Positions 16,849 through 26,864 of a DNA stretch of 64,000 nucleotides are shown here, in pieces. A program made the translations under genes and the position numbers. Origin of the DNA: Streptomyces halobius (lineage in GTDB: Bacteria; Actinomycetota; Actinomycetes; Streptomycetales; Streptomycetaceae); NCBI RefSeq assembly GCF_023277745.1, contig NZ_CP086322.1, forward strand, positions 7,068,001-7,132,000, written 5' to 3'. Each line of letters starts with the position of its first letter. Within the stretch, counting starts at the first letter, position 1. The notes under the pieces were generated by a model. That model was not told the origin of the DNA. It searched no databases and worked only from the letters and a program-made list of their open reading frames with translations.

Positions 16849-17307
16849 GTATCAGACGTTAGTCCTCCGTTGGCCCTCCGGGTGGAGCCGGTCGCCATGG
16901 CCGGTACCGGGCCTGCCGTCGGCGCCGGTCCCGGGCCGATGTCGGCCCCGGCCGGCCGGGGAGGCCCTCGTCCTGCGGGTGACGCCGGGAGGGGTGGTCA
17001 GGGGCGGCCCGGGACCCGGGTGGGGCGAGGCTCCGGAACGGAACGGGGGGCCGGCTGCCGGTCACGCCGTCAGATGCCTGGTGGGAGCGGAAAATCGGAG
17101 GTCCGGGCGACGGCTTCCGGAAGCCCCGGGCACCCCATCGGAGGGCGACGCGGCGCGTTGGGCACCCTCCCCGCGCGACCCCAAATAGCGTCCAGTAGGG
17201 TTTGGTCCGCATAAACATCCAAACCCCTGCCCGACGCAGGGCGGCGACCGACCAGCGAGGTAAGGCCGCAGCCGACCGCGCGGGCGAGACTCTCGGGAAG
17301 GCGCTAC
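16849..17307. promoter_or_regulatory. 459-bp gene-free region upstream of ctaC with two hairpins
   Basis: No credible gene is present in these bases. GGGTTTGG (17198-17205) pairs with CCAAACCC (17219-17226) across an AT-richer 13-bp spacer, directly followed by CCCTGC-CCGAC-GCAGGG (17225-17241). Both are within 110 bp of the ctaC start and are likely in the leader or promoter of the oxidase operon. GGAAGG stands six bases before the ctaC GTG. The rest is GC-rich with no repeat of note. Confidence 0.5.
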
Positions 17308-18270
17308 GTGAGTCCCAACGGCTCCGACCGCTCGTCGCGGCGCCCGATGCGGCGGAAGCTGCCGCAGGTGCTTGCTGCGGGCCTGGTCCTGGCGACCGCG
17401 ACTGGTTGCACATATAAGGACTTCCCCCGCCTCGGCATGCCGACGCCCGTCACCGACGAGGCGCCGCGGATCCTCTCTCTTTGGCAGGGCTCCTGGGCCG
17501 CCGCCCTCGCAACGGGTGTGCTGGTCTGGGGTCTGATCATTTGGAGCGTGATCTTCCACCGCCGCAGCAGGACCAAGGTGGAGGTCCCCGCACAGACGCG
17601 GTACAACATGCCGATCGAGGCGTTGTACACGATTGTGCCGTTCATCATCATCGCGGTGCTCTTCTACTTCACCGCGCGCGATGAGAACGCTCTCCTCAAG
17701 ACTTCCAAGAAGCCGGACCACGTCATCAACGTGGTGGGCTTCCAGTGGAGCTGGGCGTTCAACTACATGGAGAACGTGGACGGCGACAAGTCGACCACGA
17801 ACATCAACTCCAAGGCGCTCTCCGCTCTCCCGGACAAGTGGAAGAAGAGCGCTCCGGCCGGTGCCGAAGGCGTCTACGACGAGGGCACCCCGGGCGAGCG
17901 CAACCCGCAGAACGGCAACCCGGGGCCGACCCTGTGGCTGCCCAAGGGCGAGACGGTCCAGTTCGTCCTGACGTCGCGTGACGTCATCCACTCCTTCTGG
18001 GTGGTGCCGTTCCTGATGAAGCAGGACGTCATTCCGGGCCACACCAACGTCTTCGAGGTGACTCCCAACAAGGAGGGCACCTTCATGGGCAAGTGCGCCG
18101 AGCTCTGCGGCGTCGACCACTCCCGGATGCTCTTCAACGTCAAGGTCGTCTCCCCTGAGCGGTACCAGGAGCACCTCAAGGAACTGGCGAAGAAGGGCCG
18201 GACCGGTTACCTGCCGGCGGGCATCGCGCAGACGGACCACGCCAGGAACGCGGAGACCAAGAACCGATGA
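17308..18270 (+). CDS. ctaC: Cytochrome c oxidase subunit II
   Basis: The protein has 320 residues. A lipoprotein-type signal ends at Cys34 ([11 protein letters not shown]), then come two membrane helices (about residues 65-90 and 110-130) and the extracellular cupredoxin domain. The CuA ligands are in HSFWVVPFL and [13 protein letters not shown]. It takes electrons from the bc1 complex and passes them to subunit I of the aa3 oxidase. The domain includes the actinobacterial insertion rich in Lys/Gly. The stop overlaps the ctaD start (ATGA), so translation is coupled. Confidence 0.97.
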   Translation: MSPNGSDRSSRRPMRRKLPQVLAAGLVLATATGCTYKDFPRLGMPTPVTDEAPRILSLWQGSWAAALATGVLVWGLIIWSVIFHRRSRTKVEVPAQTRYNMPIEALYTIVPFIIIAVLFYFTARDENALLKTSKKPDHVINVVGFQWSWAFNYMENVDGDKSTTNINSKALSALPDKWKKSAPAGAEGVYDEGTPGERNPQNGNPGPTLWLPKGETVQFVLTSRDVIHSFWVVPFLMKQDVIPGHTNVFEVTPNKEGTFMGKCAELCGVDHSRMLFNVKVVSPERYQEHLKELAKKGRTGYLPAGIAQTDHARNAETKNR

Positions 18271-20006
18271 GCATCCTCAACGAACCCCAGGGTGCCGCCG
18301 CAGCAGAGGACTCGTACGAGAACGAGCTGCCGGTGCGCCCGAAGCAGCCGGGTAACACGGTGATCAAGTGGCTGACGACCACTGACCACAAGACCATCGG
18401 CACGCTGTATCTGGTCACCTCGTTCGTCTTCTTCTGCGTCGGCGGCCTGATGGCGCTCCTCATGCGCGCCGAGCTGGCCCGTCCGGGCACGCAGATCATG
18501 TCGAACGAGCAGTTCAACCAGGCGTTCACGATGCATGGCACGATCATGCTGCTGATGTTCGCGACGCCGCTGTTCGCCGGATTCGCGAACTGGATCATGC
18601 CGCTGCAGATCGGCGCGCCCGACGTGGCGTTCCCGCGGCTGAACATGTTCGCCTACTGGCTCTACCTCTTCGGCTCGCTGATCGCGGTGGCCGGCTTCCT
18701 CACCCCGCAGGGCGCGGCGGACTTCGGCTGGTTCGCGTACTCGCCGCTCTCGGACGCGGTGCGCTCGCCGGGCGTCGGCGCCGACATGTGGATCATGGGT
18801 CTGGCCTTCTCCGGCTTCGGCACGATCCTCGGTTCGGTCAACTTCATCACGACGATCATCTGCATGCGCGCGCCCGGCATGACGATGTTCCGGATGCCGA
18901 TCTTCACCTGGAACGTGCTGCTGACCGGTGTGCTGGTCCTGCTCGCCTTCCCGGTTCTGGCCGCCGCGCTGTTCGCCCTGGAGGCGGACCGCAAATTCGG
19001 GTCGCACATCTTCGACGCCGCGAATGGCGGGGCACTGCTCTGGCAGCACCTCTTCTGGTTCTTCGGCCATCCAGAGGTCTACATCATCGCGCTGCCGTTC
19101 TTCGGCATCGTTTCCGAGGTCATTCCGGTGTTCTCCCGGAAGCCGATGTTCGGTTACATCGGTCTGATCGCGGCGACGATCTCCATCGCCGGCCTTTCGG
19201 TCACGGTCTGGGCGCACCACATGTATGTGACGGGCGGTGTGCTCTTGCCGTTCTTCTCCTTCATGACCTTCCTGATCGCGGTCCCGACCGGTGTGAAGTT
19301 CTTCAACTGGATCGGCACGATGTGGAAGGGCTCGCTGTCCTTCGAAACACCGATGCTGTGGGTGGTCGGCTTCCTGATCACCTTCACCTTCGGTGGTCTG
19401 ACCGGCGTCATCCTGGCGTCGCCGCCGATGGACTTCCACGTCTCGGACTCGTACTTCGTCGTGGCGCACTTCCACTACGTCGTCTTCGGCACCGTCGTCT
19501 TCGCGATGTTCGCCGGCTTCCACTTCTGGTGGCCGAAGTTCACCGGCAAGATGCTGGACGAGCGGCTCGGCAAGATCACGTTCTGGACGCTGTTCGTGGG
19601 CTTCCACGGGACCTTCCTCGTCCAGCACTGGCTGGGCGCCGAGGGCATGCCGCGGCGTTACGCGGACTACCTCGCGGCCGACGGCTTCACGGCGCTGAAC
19701 ACCATCTCGACGATCAGCTCCTTCGTGCTGGGCCTGTCGATGCTGCCGTTCCTCTACAACGTCTGGAAGACGGCGAAGTACGGCAAGAAGATCGAGGTCG
19801 ACGACCCGTGGGGCTACGGCCGCTCGCTGGAGTGGGCGACGTCCTGCCCGCCGCCGCGGCACAACTTCCTCACGCTGCCGCGTATTCGCTCCGAATCCCC
19901 GGCGTTCGATCTGCACCACCCGGAGATCGCCGCTCTGGACGCGCTCCAGAGCCACGGCCCTTCGGCTGACAACGCCGTCACCGGCGGCAAGGAGGCGGGC
20001 AAGTGA
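18267..20006 (+). CDS. ctaD: Cytochrome c oxidase subunit I
   Basis: The protein has 579 residues and twelve predicted helices. Haem a/a3 and CuB ligands are visible: [25 protein letters not shown] (His-Tyr crosslink region), WAHHMYVTG and [12 protein letters not shown]. It is the catalytic subunit of the proton-pumping aa3 oxidase. It starts four bases inside ctaC and its stop overlaps ctaF by four bases, so ctaC-ctaD-ctaF form one transcription unit. Confidence 0.98.
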   Translation: MSILNEPQGAAAAEDSYENELPVRPKQPGNTVIKWLTTTDHKTIGTLYLVTSFVFFCVGGLMALLMRAELARPGTQIMSNEQFNQAFTMHGTIMLLMFATPLFAGFANWIMPLQIGAPDVAFPRLNMFAYWLYLFGSLIAVAGFLTPQGAADFGWFAYSPLSDAVRSPGVGADMWIMGLAFSGFGTILGSVNFITTIICMRAPGMTMFRMPIFTWNVLLTGVLVLLAFPVLAAALFALEADRKFGSHIFDAANGGALLWQHLFWFFGHPEVYIIALPFFGIVSEVIPVFSRKPMFGYIGLIAATISIAGLSVTVWAHHMYVTGGVLLPFFSFMTFLIAVPTGVKFFNWIGTMWKGSLSFETPMLWVVGFLITFTFGGLTGVILASPPMDFHVSDSYFVVAHFHYVVFGTVVFAMFAGFHFWWPKFTGKMLDERLGKITFWTLFVGFHGTFLVQHWLGAEGMPRRYADYLAADGFTALNTISTISSFVLGLSMLPFLYNVWKTAKYGKKIEVDDPWGYGRSLEWATSCPPPRHNFLTLPRIRSESPAFDLHHPEIAALDALQSHGPSADNAVTGGKEAGK

Positions 20007-20401
20007 AGATCCAGGGCAAGATGTTCATCTGGCTCGGCGTCTTTATCCTCGCCATTGCGATCGTCTATGGCGTGTGGTCGAAGGAGCCGGCCGGCACCAC
20101 CGCGCTCTTCCTGGCGTTCGGTCTGGCCGTCATGATCGGCTACTACCTGGCCTTCACGGCCCGGCGGGTGGACGCGGGCGCGCAGGACAACGAGAACGCC
20201 GAGGTGTCGGACGACGCGGGCGAGCTGGGCTTCTTCAGCCCGCACAGCTGGCAGCCGCTGGCCCTGGGCGTCGGTGGCGCGCTCGCCTTCATGGGCGTCA
20301 TCTTCGGCTGGTGGTTGCTCTACTTCTCGATGCCGGTGATCCTCGTGGGCCTGTTCGGCTGGGTCTTCGAGTACTACCACGGTGAGAGCCGCACGCAGTA
20401 A
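20003..20401 (+). CDS. ctaF: Cytochrome c oxidase subunit IV, actinobacterial type
   Basis: The protein has 132 residues with four short hydrophobic helices (for example [20 protein letters not shown] and [20 protein letters not shown]). It matches the actinobacterial subunit IV that binds to the aa3 oxidase and stabilises it in the bc1-aa3 supercomplex. The GTG start overlaps the ctaD stop (GTGA), and AAGGAGGCG lies upstream. Confidence 0.93.
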   Translation: MKIQGKMFIWLGVFILAIAIVYGVWSKEPAGTTALFLAFGLAVMIGYYLAFTARRVDAGAQDNENAEVSDDAGELGFFSPHSWQPLALGVGGALAFMGVIFGWWLLYFSMPVILVGLFGWVFEYYHGESRTQ

Positions 20402-20422
20402 GGCGGCACACACACCGCACGG

Positions 20423-20458
20423 GCGGGCCCGGACACCTCAACAGGTGCCCGGGCCCGC
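20423..20458 (+). terminator. Terminator of the ctaCDF operon
   Basis: GCGGGCCCGGACACCT (20423-20438) pairs with AGGTGCCCGGGCCCGC (20443-20458) with one mismatch and a CAAC loop, 22 bp past the ctaF stop. Confidence 0.8.
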
Positions 20459-20548
20459 TCCGTTTCGCCCGCTCCGTTTCGGCGTAGGGGAGACCCGTTT
20501 GCAGTCTTCCAGCGCGCTGAATCAGGTGATTCTTCATAGTTTTGGGGC

Positions 20549-21808
20549 ATGAGCCACAGACCTCGAACCCGGAAAGTGCTGAGCTGCGGCCTTCTGATAG
20601 TGCCCCTGGCGGTGAGCGCCGCTGCTTGCGGGAACTCGTCGGAGTCGCTCTCCGCCCAGCCCTACGACGCGGCCGACCAGATCTCCGCCAACATCCCGGA
20701 CGGCAAGCGCAAAGCGGATCCGAACAAGCCGCTTGAGGTCTCCGTCAAGGATGGCGAGGCGCGGATCACGGACGTGACCGCCACCGACGCCTCCGGCCGC
20801 TACATACGCGGCGAACTGAGCGCCGACGGCAGGCGCTGGCACACCACCGTGCCACTGGCCGCCGGCACCCGCTACACGGTGCGGGTCAGCACCGAGGACG
20901 AGGACGGCTCCCCGGGCCGCAAGACGTTCGTCGTCGACACCACCGACGCCGACAACCGGCTCCGTGTCGCCTTCGGCCCGGACAGCGGCACCTACGGCGT
21001 CGGCCAGCCGGTCACCGCCGAGCTCAGCCGCCCGGTGACCGACCCCAAGGCACGGGCCGTCGTCGAAAGCGCCCTGAAGGTCGACTCCACGCCCCGCGTC
21101 GAGGGCTCCTGGCACTGGGTGGACGACAAGTCGCTGCACTTCCGCCCGAAGGATTACTGGCCCGCCCACGCCACCATCGCGGTGCACAGCAACCTGGAAG
21201 GCCTGAAGATCTCCGGTGGGCTCTACGGGGGATCCGCCAAGCCCGTACGGCTCACCACGGGCGACCGGGTGGAGGCCATCACCGACGCCTCGTCGCACCA
21301 GATGACGGTGCTGCGCAACGGCAAGGCGGTGCACACCATCCCCGTCACCACCGGCAAGCCCGGCTACTCGACCCGCAACGGCGTCAAGGTCATCCTCGGC
21401 AAGGAGAGCTTCGTACGGATGACCAGCGCCAGCATCGGCGCCTCGGACTTCTACGATCTGCCGGTCTACTGGGCCACCCGGGTCACCTGGAGCGGCGAGT
21501 ACGTACACGCCGCCCCCTGGTCCGTCGGCGCGCAGGGCGCGGCCAACGTCAGCCACGGCTGCACCGGGATGTCCACCGCCAACGCCCAGTGGTTCTTCAA
21601 CAACGTGCAGGTCGGCGACATCATCAAGGTCGTCAACAGCGAGGGCGAGGCGATGGCGCCGTTCGGGAACGGCTTCGGCGACTGGAACATGCCCTGGAAG
21701 GAATGGCGCGACGGCAGCGCGCTGCGGAACAAGGGCGCCACCAGGACAGGAGCGGCCGAGCGGGAGCCGCGGACCGACGACTCCGCCCGGCTGCGTCCCG
21801 AGCTCTGA
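20549..21808 (+). CDS. L,D-transpeptidase with Ig-like domains (lipoprotein)
   Basis: The protein has 419 residues. The signal MSHRPRTRKVLSCGLLIVPL runs to a lipobox ending AAAC (Cys27). Two Ig-like domains fill about residues 40-240, and the YkuD catalytic domain follows with the signature SHGCTGMSTAN, whose Cys is the nucleophile. It makes 3-3 crosslinks between diaminopimelate residues of peptidoglycan outside the membrane. It lies between ctaF and ctaE, a position I also recall from other Streptomyces. The stop is followed 30 bp later by the convergent receiver-like gene. Confidence 0.93.
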   Translation: MSHRPRTRKVLSCGLLIVPLAVSAAACGNSSESLSAQPYDAADQISANIPDGKRKADPNKPLEVSVKDGEARITDVTATDASGRYIRGELSADGRRWHTTVPLAAGTRYTVRVSTEDEDGSPGRKTFVVDTTDADNRLRVAFGPDSGTYGVGQPVTAELSRPVTDPKARAVVESALKVDSTPRVEGSWHWVDDKSLHFRPKDYWPAHATIAVHSNLEGLKISGGLYGGSAKPVRLTTGDRVEAITDASSHQMTVLRNGKAVHTIPVTTGKPGYSTRNGVKVILGKESFVRMTSASIGASDFYDLPVYWATRVTWSGEYVHAAPWSVGAQGAANVSHGCTGMSTANAQWFFNNVQVGDIIKVVNSEGEAMAPFGNGFGDWNMPWKEWRDGSALRNKGATRTGAAEREPRTDDSARLRPEL

Positions 21809-21838
21809 GGGCGGCTCGGAGGAGGCTCACAGCGCCGC

Positions 21839-22252
21839 TCAGACGGCCGCCGACACCTGGGTGAGGAGCCTGCGGCGCAGCAGAGAGGCCAGCGCGTCCG
21901 CGAACGCCACCGGGTCCAGGGGATGTGTCACCGCGGCGTCCGCCCGGCTCCAGGTGGCCAGCCAGGCGTCCTGCGGGCGGCCGATCAGCAGCAGCACCGG
22001 GGGGCACTGGAAGATCTCGTCCTTGATCTGCCGGCAGACGCCCATACCGCCCGCCGGCGCGGTCTCGCCATCCAGTACACAGACATCGATACCGCCCTGC
22101 TCCAGGGCCTCCAGGACGGCGGGCTGGGTGGCGCACTCCACGAGCTCGACCGGCGGGACATCGGCGGCGGGCCGCCGGCCGACCGCCAGCCGGACCTGCT
22201 CGCGGGTGTTGGCGTTGTCGCTGTAGACCAGCACCGTGGCAGTCGCCTGCAT
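21839..22252 (-). CDS. Degenerate response-regulator receiver protein
   Basis: The protein has 137 residues of receiver fold without an output domain. Asp12 (LVYSDN) and Asp61 (VCVLDGET) could form the acidic pocket, but the conserved Thr/Ser is replaced in VLLLIGRPQD and the conserved Lys of the KP motif is His110 in THPLDP. It may therefore not be switched by phosphorylation in the usual way, and may act as a pseudo-receiver. The ATG at 22252 has GGAGG four bases upstream; longer upstream frames are unlikely. It is divergent from ctaE. Its partner is unknown. Confidence 0.8.
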   Translation of the reverse strand: MQATATVLVYSDNANTREQVRLAVGRRPAADVPPVELVECATQPAVLEALEQGGIDVCVLDGETAPAGGMGVCRQIKDEIFQCPPVLLLIGRPQDAWLATWSRADAAVTHPLDPVAFADALASLLRRRLLTQVSAAV

Positions 22253-22510
22253 CGTTCCTCCACGCTTTCGTAGCGGCCAGCATCGGGTCGGACCTTGGGC
22301 GGATGCTACTCCCGCAGGGGCCTTCGCAGCAGGGTTCGTCGCTGTCCAAGATCTGACCGACGGGCCGTCAGGACCGGCCGCGGCGGGCGGCGGGGGCCCC
22401 GGCCGGAGCGGGACTTCCCCCCTTCGGGCGACTGGCGGAATGGTCCGGACGAGCAGGGCATACGTCCTTGACACACCGAACGGGACCCCCCGGAGTGAGG
22501 GCGGGATAAG

Positions 22511-22531
22511 CGACCGACATAATGTCGGTCG
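22511..22531. promoter_or_regulatory. Perfect 21-bp palindrome over the ctaE start codon
   Basis: CGACCGACAT-A-ATGTCGGTCG spans 22511-22531, with 10-bp arms and one central base. The ATG at 22522 is inside the right arm. In RNA only a smaller loop could form, so it could hide the start codon; in DNA it is an ideal dimer-binding operator. Neither is proven. Confidence 0.65.
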
Positions 22532-23142
22532 TGGCGACAGCAACGACAGTAGAAACCGGGCACGCGCACCCGTCGGTCAATCGGCCGAACCTCACCAGCG
22601 TCGGAACCATCATCTGGCTGAGTTCCGAGCTGATGTTCTTCGCGGCCCTCTTCGCGATGTACTTCACCCTTCGATCGGTGACCGGGACCGAGTATTGGAA
22701 GGAATCGGCCGAAGCGCTGAATCTTCCCTTCTCGGCGACGAACACCACGATCCTGGTACTCAGCTCCCTGACCTGCCAACTCGGTGTTTTCGCAGCCGAG
22801 CGCGGCGATGTCAAGAAGCTCCGGACCTGGTTCGTGGTCACCTTCATCATGGGTGCCATCTTCATCGGCGGTCAGGTCTTCGAGTACACGGAGCTGGTCA
22901 CCGGCGAGGGCATTACGCTCGCGTCCGGCCCGTACGGCTCGGTGTTCTACCTGACCACCGGTTTCCACGGACTGCATGTGACGGGCGGTCTGATCGCCTT
23001 CCTGCTGGTCCTGGGCAGGACATACGCGGCCAAGAGGTTCACCCACACGCAGGCCACCGCGGCCATCGTCGTGTCCTACTACTGGCACTTCGTCGATGTC
23101 GTCTGGATCGGCCTCTTCGCCACGATCTACCTGATCCGGTAA
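22522..23142 (+). CDS. ctaE: Cytochrome c oxidase subunit III
   Basis: The protein has 206 residues with five hydrophobic helices. [33 protein letters not shown]-like [21 protein letters not shown] and [15 protein letters not shown] are the conserved subunit III elements. It stabilises subunit I and proton uptake in the aa3 oxidase. It heads the ctaE-qcrC-qcrA-qcrB unit. The ATG at 22522 lies in a perfect palindrome; an in-frame GTG at 22531 is a reasonable alternative start. Confidence 0.96.
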   Translation: MSVVATATTVETGHAHPSVNRPNLTSVGTIIWLSSELMFFAALFAMYFTLRSVTGTEYWKESAEALNLPFSATNTTILVLSSLTCQLGVFAAERGDVKKLRTWFVVTFIMGAIFIGGQVFEYTELVTGEGITLASGPYGSVFYLTTGFHGLHVTGGLIAFLLVLGRTYAAKRFTHTQATAAIVVSYYWHFVDVVWIGLFATIYLIR

Positions 23143-23229
23143 CCGGTGCGCGGCCTGGTTGCCGCGCCCGCGGTTCCGACAGACATAGCCAAAGCATCGA
23201 CGCAGAAGATCCTGACACCGGGGTAATCC

Positions 23230-24039
23230 GTGAAAAAGCTCTCCGCACGACGGCGCCATCCGCTGGCGGCGCTCGTCGTCCTACTCTTCGCGCTGGCGGT
23301 CACGGGGGGGCTGTACGCCGCGTTCGCGCCGGCGGACAAGGCTCAGGCCGAAGACTCCGCCCAGTCCCTCGCCATCGAGGAGGGCAAAAAGCTCTACGCC
23401 GTCGGCTGTGCAAGCTGCCACGGCACCGGCGGTCAGGGCACCTCCGACGGCCCGAGCCTGGTCGGCGTCGGCGCCGCAGCCGTTGACTTCCAGGTCGGCA
23501 CCGGCCGGATGCCGGCGCAGCAGCCCGGCGCCCAGGTGCCGCGGAAGAAGAACATCTACACCAACGCCCAGATCGACCAGCTCGCGGCGTATGTCGCGTC
23601 GCTGGGCGCCGGCCCGTCCGTGCCGGACAAGGAGCAGTACAGCCCGGAGGGCGCCGACATCGGCAAGGGCGGCGAGCTGTTCCGTACGAACTGCGCGCAG
23701 TGCCACAACTTCACCGGTAAGGGCGGCGCCCTGACCAACGGGAAGTACGCACCGACGCTTGAGGGCGTGTCCCCGAAGCACATCTACGAGGCCATGGAGA
23801 CCGGCCCGCAGAACATGCCTTCCTTCGGCGACGGCAGCCTCTCCAAGGAAAACAAGAAGGACATCATCGCGTACCTGGAAGCCGTCAACTCCGATAAGAC
23901 CGAGAGCCCCGGCGGCCTGCCCCTCGGTGGCCTCGGCCCGGTGGTCGAGGGTCTCTTCGGTTACATCTTCGGGCTCGGTGCGCTGATCGTTGTCGCCATC
24001 TGGGTCGCTGCCCGGACTACGAAGGCCAAGAAGTCATGA
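23230..24039 (+). CDS. qcrC: Cytochrome bc1 complex dihaem cytochrome c subunit
   Basis: The protein has 269 residues. An N-terminal hydrophobic segment follows KKLSARRRHP, then two cytochrome c domains, each with one CxxCH haem site (CASCHGTGGQG and CAQCHNFTGKG), and a C-terminal anchor helix (GLGALIVVAIWVAARTTKAK). In actinobacteria this subunit replaces soluble cytochrome c and delivers electrons directly to CtaC. Its stop overlaps the qcrA start. It begins 87 bp after ctaE. Confidence 0.97.
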   Translation: MKKLSARRRHPLAALVVLLFALAVTGGLYAAFAPADKAQAEDSAQSLAIEEGKKLYAVGCASCHGTGGQGTSDGPSLVGVGAAAVDFQVGTGRMPAQQPGAQVPRKKNIYTNAQIDQLAAYVASLGAGPSVPDKEQYSPEGADIGKGGELFRTNCAQCHNFTGKGGALTNGKYAPTLEGVSPKHIYEAMETGPQNMPSFGDGSLSKENKKDIIAYLEAVNSDKTESPGGLPLGGLGPVVEGLFGYIFGLGALIVVAIWVAARTTKAKKS

Positions 24040-25097
24040 GTGAGACTGGACGACACGCAGACGTGCCAGAAGAAACCCTTCCCAGTGAGCGGGAGACGGC
24101 TCACGTCGCGGTGGAGAAGGCGGAGAACCCGTTCGCCGATCCGGGGCTGCCGCCCCACGAGCACCGCATCCAGGACATCGACGAGCGGGCCGCCAAGCGC
24201 TCCGAGCGCACCGTCGCGTTGCTCTTCGTGGTGTCCATGCTCGCCACGGTCGGCTTCATCGCCGCGTACGTGGCCATTCCGGTCGACAAGGTCGTCTACA
24301 TCTGGCCGATCGGTCTCACCAGCGCGCTGAACTTCTCGCTCGGTCTGACCCTCGGTGTGGCGCTCTTCTGCATCGGTGCCGGCGCGGTCCACTGGGCCCG
24401 CACGCTGATGTCGGACGAGGAGGTCGCCGACGAGCGGCACCCGATCGAGGCGGAGCCCGAGGTCAAGACCAAGGTCCTGGCGGACTTCGCGGACGGCGCG
24501 AAGGAGTCCGGCTTCGGACGGCGCAAGCTGATCCGCAACACGATGTTCGGCGCGCTGGCCCTGGTGCCGCTCTCCGGCGTCGTCCTGCTGCGCGACCTCG
24601 GGCCGCTGCCCGAGAACAAGCTGCGCACCACGGGCTGGAAGCGGGGCATCCGCCTGGTCAACCAGTCCACCAACCTCCCGCTGCGTCCCGAGGACATCGC
24701 GGTCGGCTCCTTGACCTTCGCCAAGCCCGAGGGCCTGGAGGAGGACGACCACGACTTCAACAACAAGATCGCCAAGGACGCCCTGATGCTCGTGCGGCTC
24801 CAGCCGCAGGACATCAAGGACAAGCGGGAACTCGAATGGTCGCACGAGGGCATCGTCGCGTTCTCGAAGATCTGCACGCATGTGGGCTGCCCGGTCAGCC
24901 TGTACGAGCAGCAGACGCACCACGTGCTCTGCCCGTGTCACCAGTCGACCTTCGACCTCGCTGACGGCGCCCGCGTGATCTTCGGCCCGGCCGGACACGC
25001 GCTGCCGCAGCTGAACATCACGGTGAAGGACGGCTTCCTCGAAGCCGCGAGCGGCTTCGAAGAGCCCGTCGGCCCGAGCTTCTGGGAGCGCGGATGA
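24036..25097 (+). CDS. qcrA: Rieske iron-sulfur subunit of the bc1 complex
   Basis: The protein has 353 residues. Three membrane helices (about residues 60-85, 95-120 and 170-190), instead of one, are typical of actinobacterial QcrA. The C-terminal Rieske fold has both cluster boxes, CTHVGCPVS and CPCHQSTFD, binding the [2Fe-2S] cluster through two Cys and two His. It moves electrons from menaquinol to QcrC. It is coupled to qcrC and qcrB by 4-bp ATGA overlaps. Confidence 0.97.
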   Translation: MSETGRHADVPEETLPSERETAHVAVEKAENPFADPGLPPHEHRIQDIDERAAKRSERTVALLFVVSMLATVGFIAAYVAIPVDKVVYIWPIGLTSALNFSLGLTLGVALFCIGAGAVHWARTLMSDEEVADERHPIEAEPEVKTKVLADFADGAKESGFGRRKLIRNTMFGALALVPLSGVVLLRDLGPLPENKLRTTGWKRGIRLVNQSTNLPLRPEDIAVGSLTFAKPEGLEEDDHDFNNKIAKDALMLVRLQPQDIKDKRELEWSHEGIVAFSKICTHVGCPVSLYEQQTHHVLCPCHQSTFDLADGARVIFGPAGHALPQLNITVKDGFLEAASGFEEPVGPSFWERG

Positions 25098-26731
25098 GTA
25101 ACGAAACGGCCGCGACCACCACGCGTCGCGGCAAGGCGCCGCGGGGCGAGCGGGTCGCCGACTGGGCGGACGGCCGGCTGGGCATCTACAGCCTCGCCAA
25201 GGCCAATATGCGCAAGATCTTCCCGGACCACTGGTCCTTCATGCTGGGTGAGGTCGCGCTCTACAGCTTCATCATCATCATCCTGACCGGTGTCTATCTG
25301 ACGCTGTTCTTCCACCCGAGCATGGCCGAGGTCGTCTACCACGGCTCGTACGTGCCCCTGCACGGGGTCCGGATGACGCAGGCCTTCGAGTCGACGCTGA
25401 ACATCAGCTTCGACGTCCGGGGCGGGCTGCTTATAAGGCAGATCCACCACTGGGCGGCCCTGGTCTTCCTGGCCGCGATGATGGTCCACATGATGCGGGT
25501 GTTCTTCACCGGCGCGTTCCGCAAGCCGCGTGAGATCAACTGGCTGTTCGGCTTCCTGCTGTTCGTGCTGGGCATGTTCACCGGCTTCACCGGCTACTCG
25601 CTCCCCGACGACCTGCTGTCCGGCACCGGTGTGCGGTTCATCGAGGGCGTCATCCTGTCGATGCCGCTGATCGGTTCGTACCTGCAGATGTTCATCTTCG
25701 GCGGGGAGTTCCCGGGCCACGACATCATTCCGCGGTTCTTCACGATCCACGTACTGCTGTTGCCGGGCATCATGCTGGGTCTGCTGGTGGCACACCTGAT
25801 CCTGGTCTTCTACCACAAGCACACGCAGTTCCCGGGTGCCGGAAAGACCAACAACAACGTCGTCGGTATGCCGCTGCTGCCGGTCTACATGGCCAAGGCC
25901 GGAGGCTTCTTCTTCCTGGTCTTCGGTGTGATCACGGTGATCGCGGGGATCGCCAGCATCAACCCGGTGTGGGCGATCGGCCCCTACCGAGCCGACCAGG
26001 TGTCCACCGGCGCCCAGCCCGACTGGTATATGGGCTTCGCCGAGGGCCTGGTGCGTGTCATGCCGGGCTGGGAGTGGGACTTCTGGGGTCACACCCTCAA
26101 CTTCGGTGTGCTGATCCCGATCCTGGTCTTCCCGCTGGTCCTGATCGCCATCGCGGTCTACCCGTTCGTCGAGTCCTGGGTGCGGGGCGACAAGCGCGAG
26201 CACCACATCCTGGACCGTCCGCGCAACGCCCCGACCCGTACCGCCTTCGGTGTGGCCTGGCTGGTCGCGTACTTCGTGATGCTGGTCGGTGGCGGTAACG
26301 ACCTGTGGGCGACGCACTTCCACCTGTCGATCAATTCCATCACCTGGTTCGTCCGGATCGCGTTCTTCGCCGGGCCGGTGCTGGCCTTCATCGCCACCAA
26401 GCGGATCTGCATGGGTCTGCAGCGGCGCGACCGGGACAAGGTGCTGCACGGACGCGAGTCCGGGGTCATCAAGCGGCTGCCGCACGGTGAGTTCATCGAG
26501 GTCCACGAGCCGCTCGACCAGGAGCAGCTGCATGTGCTCACCCAGCACGAGCAGCCCGAGCCGATCGAGCTCGGCCCGGAGGTCGACGAGAACGGCGTCA
26601 AGCGGAAGATCACCCGGAGGCAGAAGCTGCGCGCCAAGCTCTCCCAGGGCTACTACGGGAAGGACAATGTCATCCCGAAGGCCGCGGTGGAGGAGTACCA
26701 GGAGATCACCAGCGGCCACGGCCACCACTGA
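25094..26731 (+). CDS. qcrB: Cytochrome b subunit of the bc1 complex
   Basis: The protein has 545 residues. Haem b ligands are in RQIHHWAALVF and HVLLLPGIMLGLLVAHLILV, and the quinol-site motif NPVWAIGPY is recognisable. Eight or more helices are followed by a long charged C-terminal tail (about 120 residues), usual for actinobacterial QcrB. It oxidises menaquinol and pumps protons as part of the bc1-aa3 supercomplex. It is the last gene of the ctaE-qcrCAB unit, with a hairpin 39 bp beyond. Confidence 0.97.
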   Translation: MSNETAATTTRRGKAPRGERVADWADGRLGIYSLAKANMRKIFPDHWSFMLGEVALYSFIIIILTGVYLTLFFHPSMAEVVYHGSYVPLHGVRMTQAFESTLNISFDVRGGLLIRQIHHWAALVFLAAMMVHMMRVFFTGAFRKPREINWLFGFLLFVLGMFTGFTGYSLPDDLLSGTGVRFIEGVILSMPLIGSYLQMFIFGGEFPGHDIIPRFFTIHVLLLPGIMLGLLVAHLILVFYHKHTQFPGAGKTNNNVVGMPLLPVYMAKAGGFFFLVFGVITVIAGIASINPVWAIGPYRADQVSTGAQPDWYMGFAEGLVRVMPGWEWDFWGHTLNFGVLIPILVFPLVLIAIAVYPFVESWVRGDKREHHILDRPRNAPTRTAFGVAWLVAYFVMLVGGGNDLWATHFHLSINSITWFVRIAFFAGPVLAFIATKRICMGLQRRDRDKVLHGRESGVIKRLPHGEFIEVHEPLDQEQLHVLTQHEQPEPIELGPEVDENGVKRKITRRQKLRAKLSQGYYGKDNVIPKAAVEEYQEITSGHGHH

Positions 26732-26769
26732 TCACCGCGGCGCCTCGGCACCGTAGGCAACGCCACCCA

Positions 26770-26802
26770 GAGGGCCCCGTCCGTCGTTCGGACGGGGCCC
26801 TC
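26770..26802 (+). terminator. Terminator of the ctaE-qcrCAB unit
   Basis: GAGGGCCCCGTCCG (26770-26783) pairs perfectly with 26789-26802 around TCGTT, 39 bp past qcrB. Confidence 0.85.
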
Positions 26803-26864
26803 CGGCGTGTCCGGGGGTCGGTAGGGTGACGGTGAGAGCAGGAGACGAACCAGGAGTGTGGACC

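Noticed and set aside
18207..19955. A 582-residue minus-strand frame opposite ctaD
   Set aside because: Low-complexity charged translation antisense to a conserved oxidase gene.
23961..26728. Long minus-strand frames opposite qcrA and qcrB
   Set aside because: Antisense shadows rich in Asp/Gly/Arg/His with no recognisable family; the plus-strand genes are certain.
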